Origin: JBKPFU01 sp046728975
GTDB taxonomy: Bacteria; Actinomycetota; Thermoleophilia; Gaiellales; Gaiellaceae
DNA length: 13,762 nucleotides
Assembly: GCA_046728975.1 (NCBI GenBank)
Contig: JBKPFU010000179.1
Coordinates: 1-13,762, forward strand
Reading direction: 5' to 3'
A program made the translations under genes and the position numbers. Shown here one piece after another: positions 13,461 to 13,762 of the stretch. Under the pieces are notes generated by a model. That model was not told the DNA's origin. It saw only the letters and a list, made by a program, of their open reading frames with translations, and ran no database searches. The first letter of the stretch is position 1. Each line of letters begins with the position of its first letter.

Positions 13461-13762
13461 CCGCCGCTCCGGCCGGCCGCCGACGTTCACCGGGTCCGCA
13501 CGTCCTGCGCCAACCGGGACATCCTCCGGCCATCCGAGCTCGGGCCGGTGGATCACGCGGCGCATGCAGGCGGCCCCTGACCCCGAAGGCGCGGGGCGAG
13601 ACTTCTCCTTTGTCGACGAGAACAGCAGTGCCGCCCGCGCTATCGACTTCCATGCGACAGGGCGCTGCCGCACCGGCTGGCCTGATCGATTGGCCCGCTG
13701 CTGCTTTCGCTCGTTCAAGCGATCGCCGCTGAGGTCACGCGTCGGACGCTCGCTGCGGACGA
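13461..13762. other. Right-end stretch without an intact gene
   Basis: I see no intact gene in these 302 bases. They hold the probable redoxin remnant at 13528-13582 (minus strand) and, at 13745-13754, the decamer GACGCTCGCT that is also an arm of the inverted repeat at 96-132. A GTTCAAG heptamer at about 13713 is not flanked by a pairing stem, so it is not a tRNA T-arm. Confidence 0.5.
13528..13582 (-). pseudogene. Decayed 3' end of a second redoxin-like gene
   Basis: On the minus strand this encodes RPELGWPE, like PPELGWPQ at the end of the redoxin-like protein at 10457-11077. In nucleotides, 13528-13554 matches 10494-10520 at 22 of 27 positions, including AGCTCGGGC. After an 11-base gap, CAGGCGGCCCCTGACC (13567-13582) matches CAGGCCGCCCTGACC (10542-10556). 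Similarity fades beyond that, and the reading frame leads nowhere. It sits in the same place relative to the kinase stop as in the first copy, which fits a duplication of kinase plus convergent neighbour followed by loss. Confidence 0.5.

Noticed and set aside
13700..13730. tRNA-like GTTCAAG heptamer near the right end
   Set aside because: The flanking bases do not form a T-stem, and no acceptor, D or anticodon arm is seen nearby.

Overview
The window is very G+C-rich, has densely packed genes with G/C-ending codons, and uses overlapping starts and stops (TGATG, ATGA). It encodes an actinobacterial-type class II aldolase, a long transaldolase and HisKA_3/NarL-type signalling proteins. Together these suggest a chromosomal segment of a high-GC actinobacterium. 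A Thermoleophilia-like soil lineage (Solirubrobacter or Conexibacter relatives) is my guess from the style of the proteins and cannot be proved from this window. I see no transposase, integrase, CRISPR array, tRNA or rRNA.

Layout: 1-502 is non-coding, with inverted repeats and a strong hairpin behind the first gene. An MMPL-family membrane transporter (503-2698, minus) lies downstream of a receiver-only response regulator (2825-3193, minus). That regulator is divergent from a NarL/LuxR-type response regulator (3266-3919, plus) across 72 bp. Next comes a minus-strand operon with overlapping genes, in transcription order: a Pat-like GNAT acetyltransferase, class II fructose-bisphosphate aldolase and transaldolase (6567 down to 3855). 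Divergent from it is an HSL-type esterase (6709-7710). It is followed by a large soluble histidine kinase, PAS-GAF-GAF-GAF-HisKA_3-HATPase (7857-10493). Convergent to the kinase is a redoxin-like protein without the usual catalytic cysteines (10457-11077, minus). Two coupled small genes follow (11279-11844), then about 425 bp without a gene. A shorter paralogous kinase, GAF-HisKA_3-HATPase (12270-13460), comes next, and the last 302 bp appear to hold a decayed 3' end of a second redoxin gene.

How the parts may fit: two cytosolic HisKA_3 kinases and a NarL-type regulator are the classic partner classes, and the receiver-only protein could be a phosphate sink or relay. The effectors are central carbon enzymes, a probable protein acetyltransferase, an esterase, a redoxin-like protein and an exporter. 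An 18-nt motif of form CTNGGGANNNCCC(C)ACG, in part a GGG...CCC palindrome, recurs ahead of the transporter, between the two response regulators, between the GNAT operon and the esterase, and between the redoxin and the small-gene pair. This raises the possibility of one local regulon, loosely like the DosR/DosS systems of mycobacteria. That is a hypothesis from reading by eye; a motif scan and binding data would decide it.
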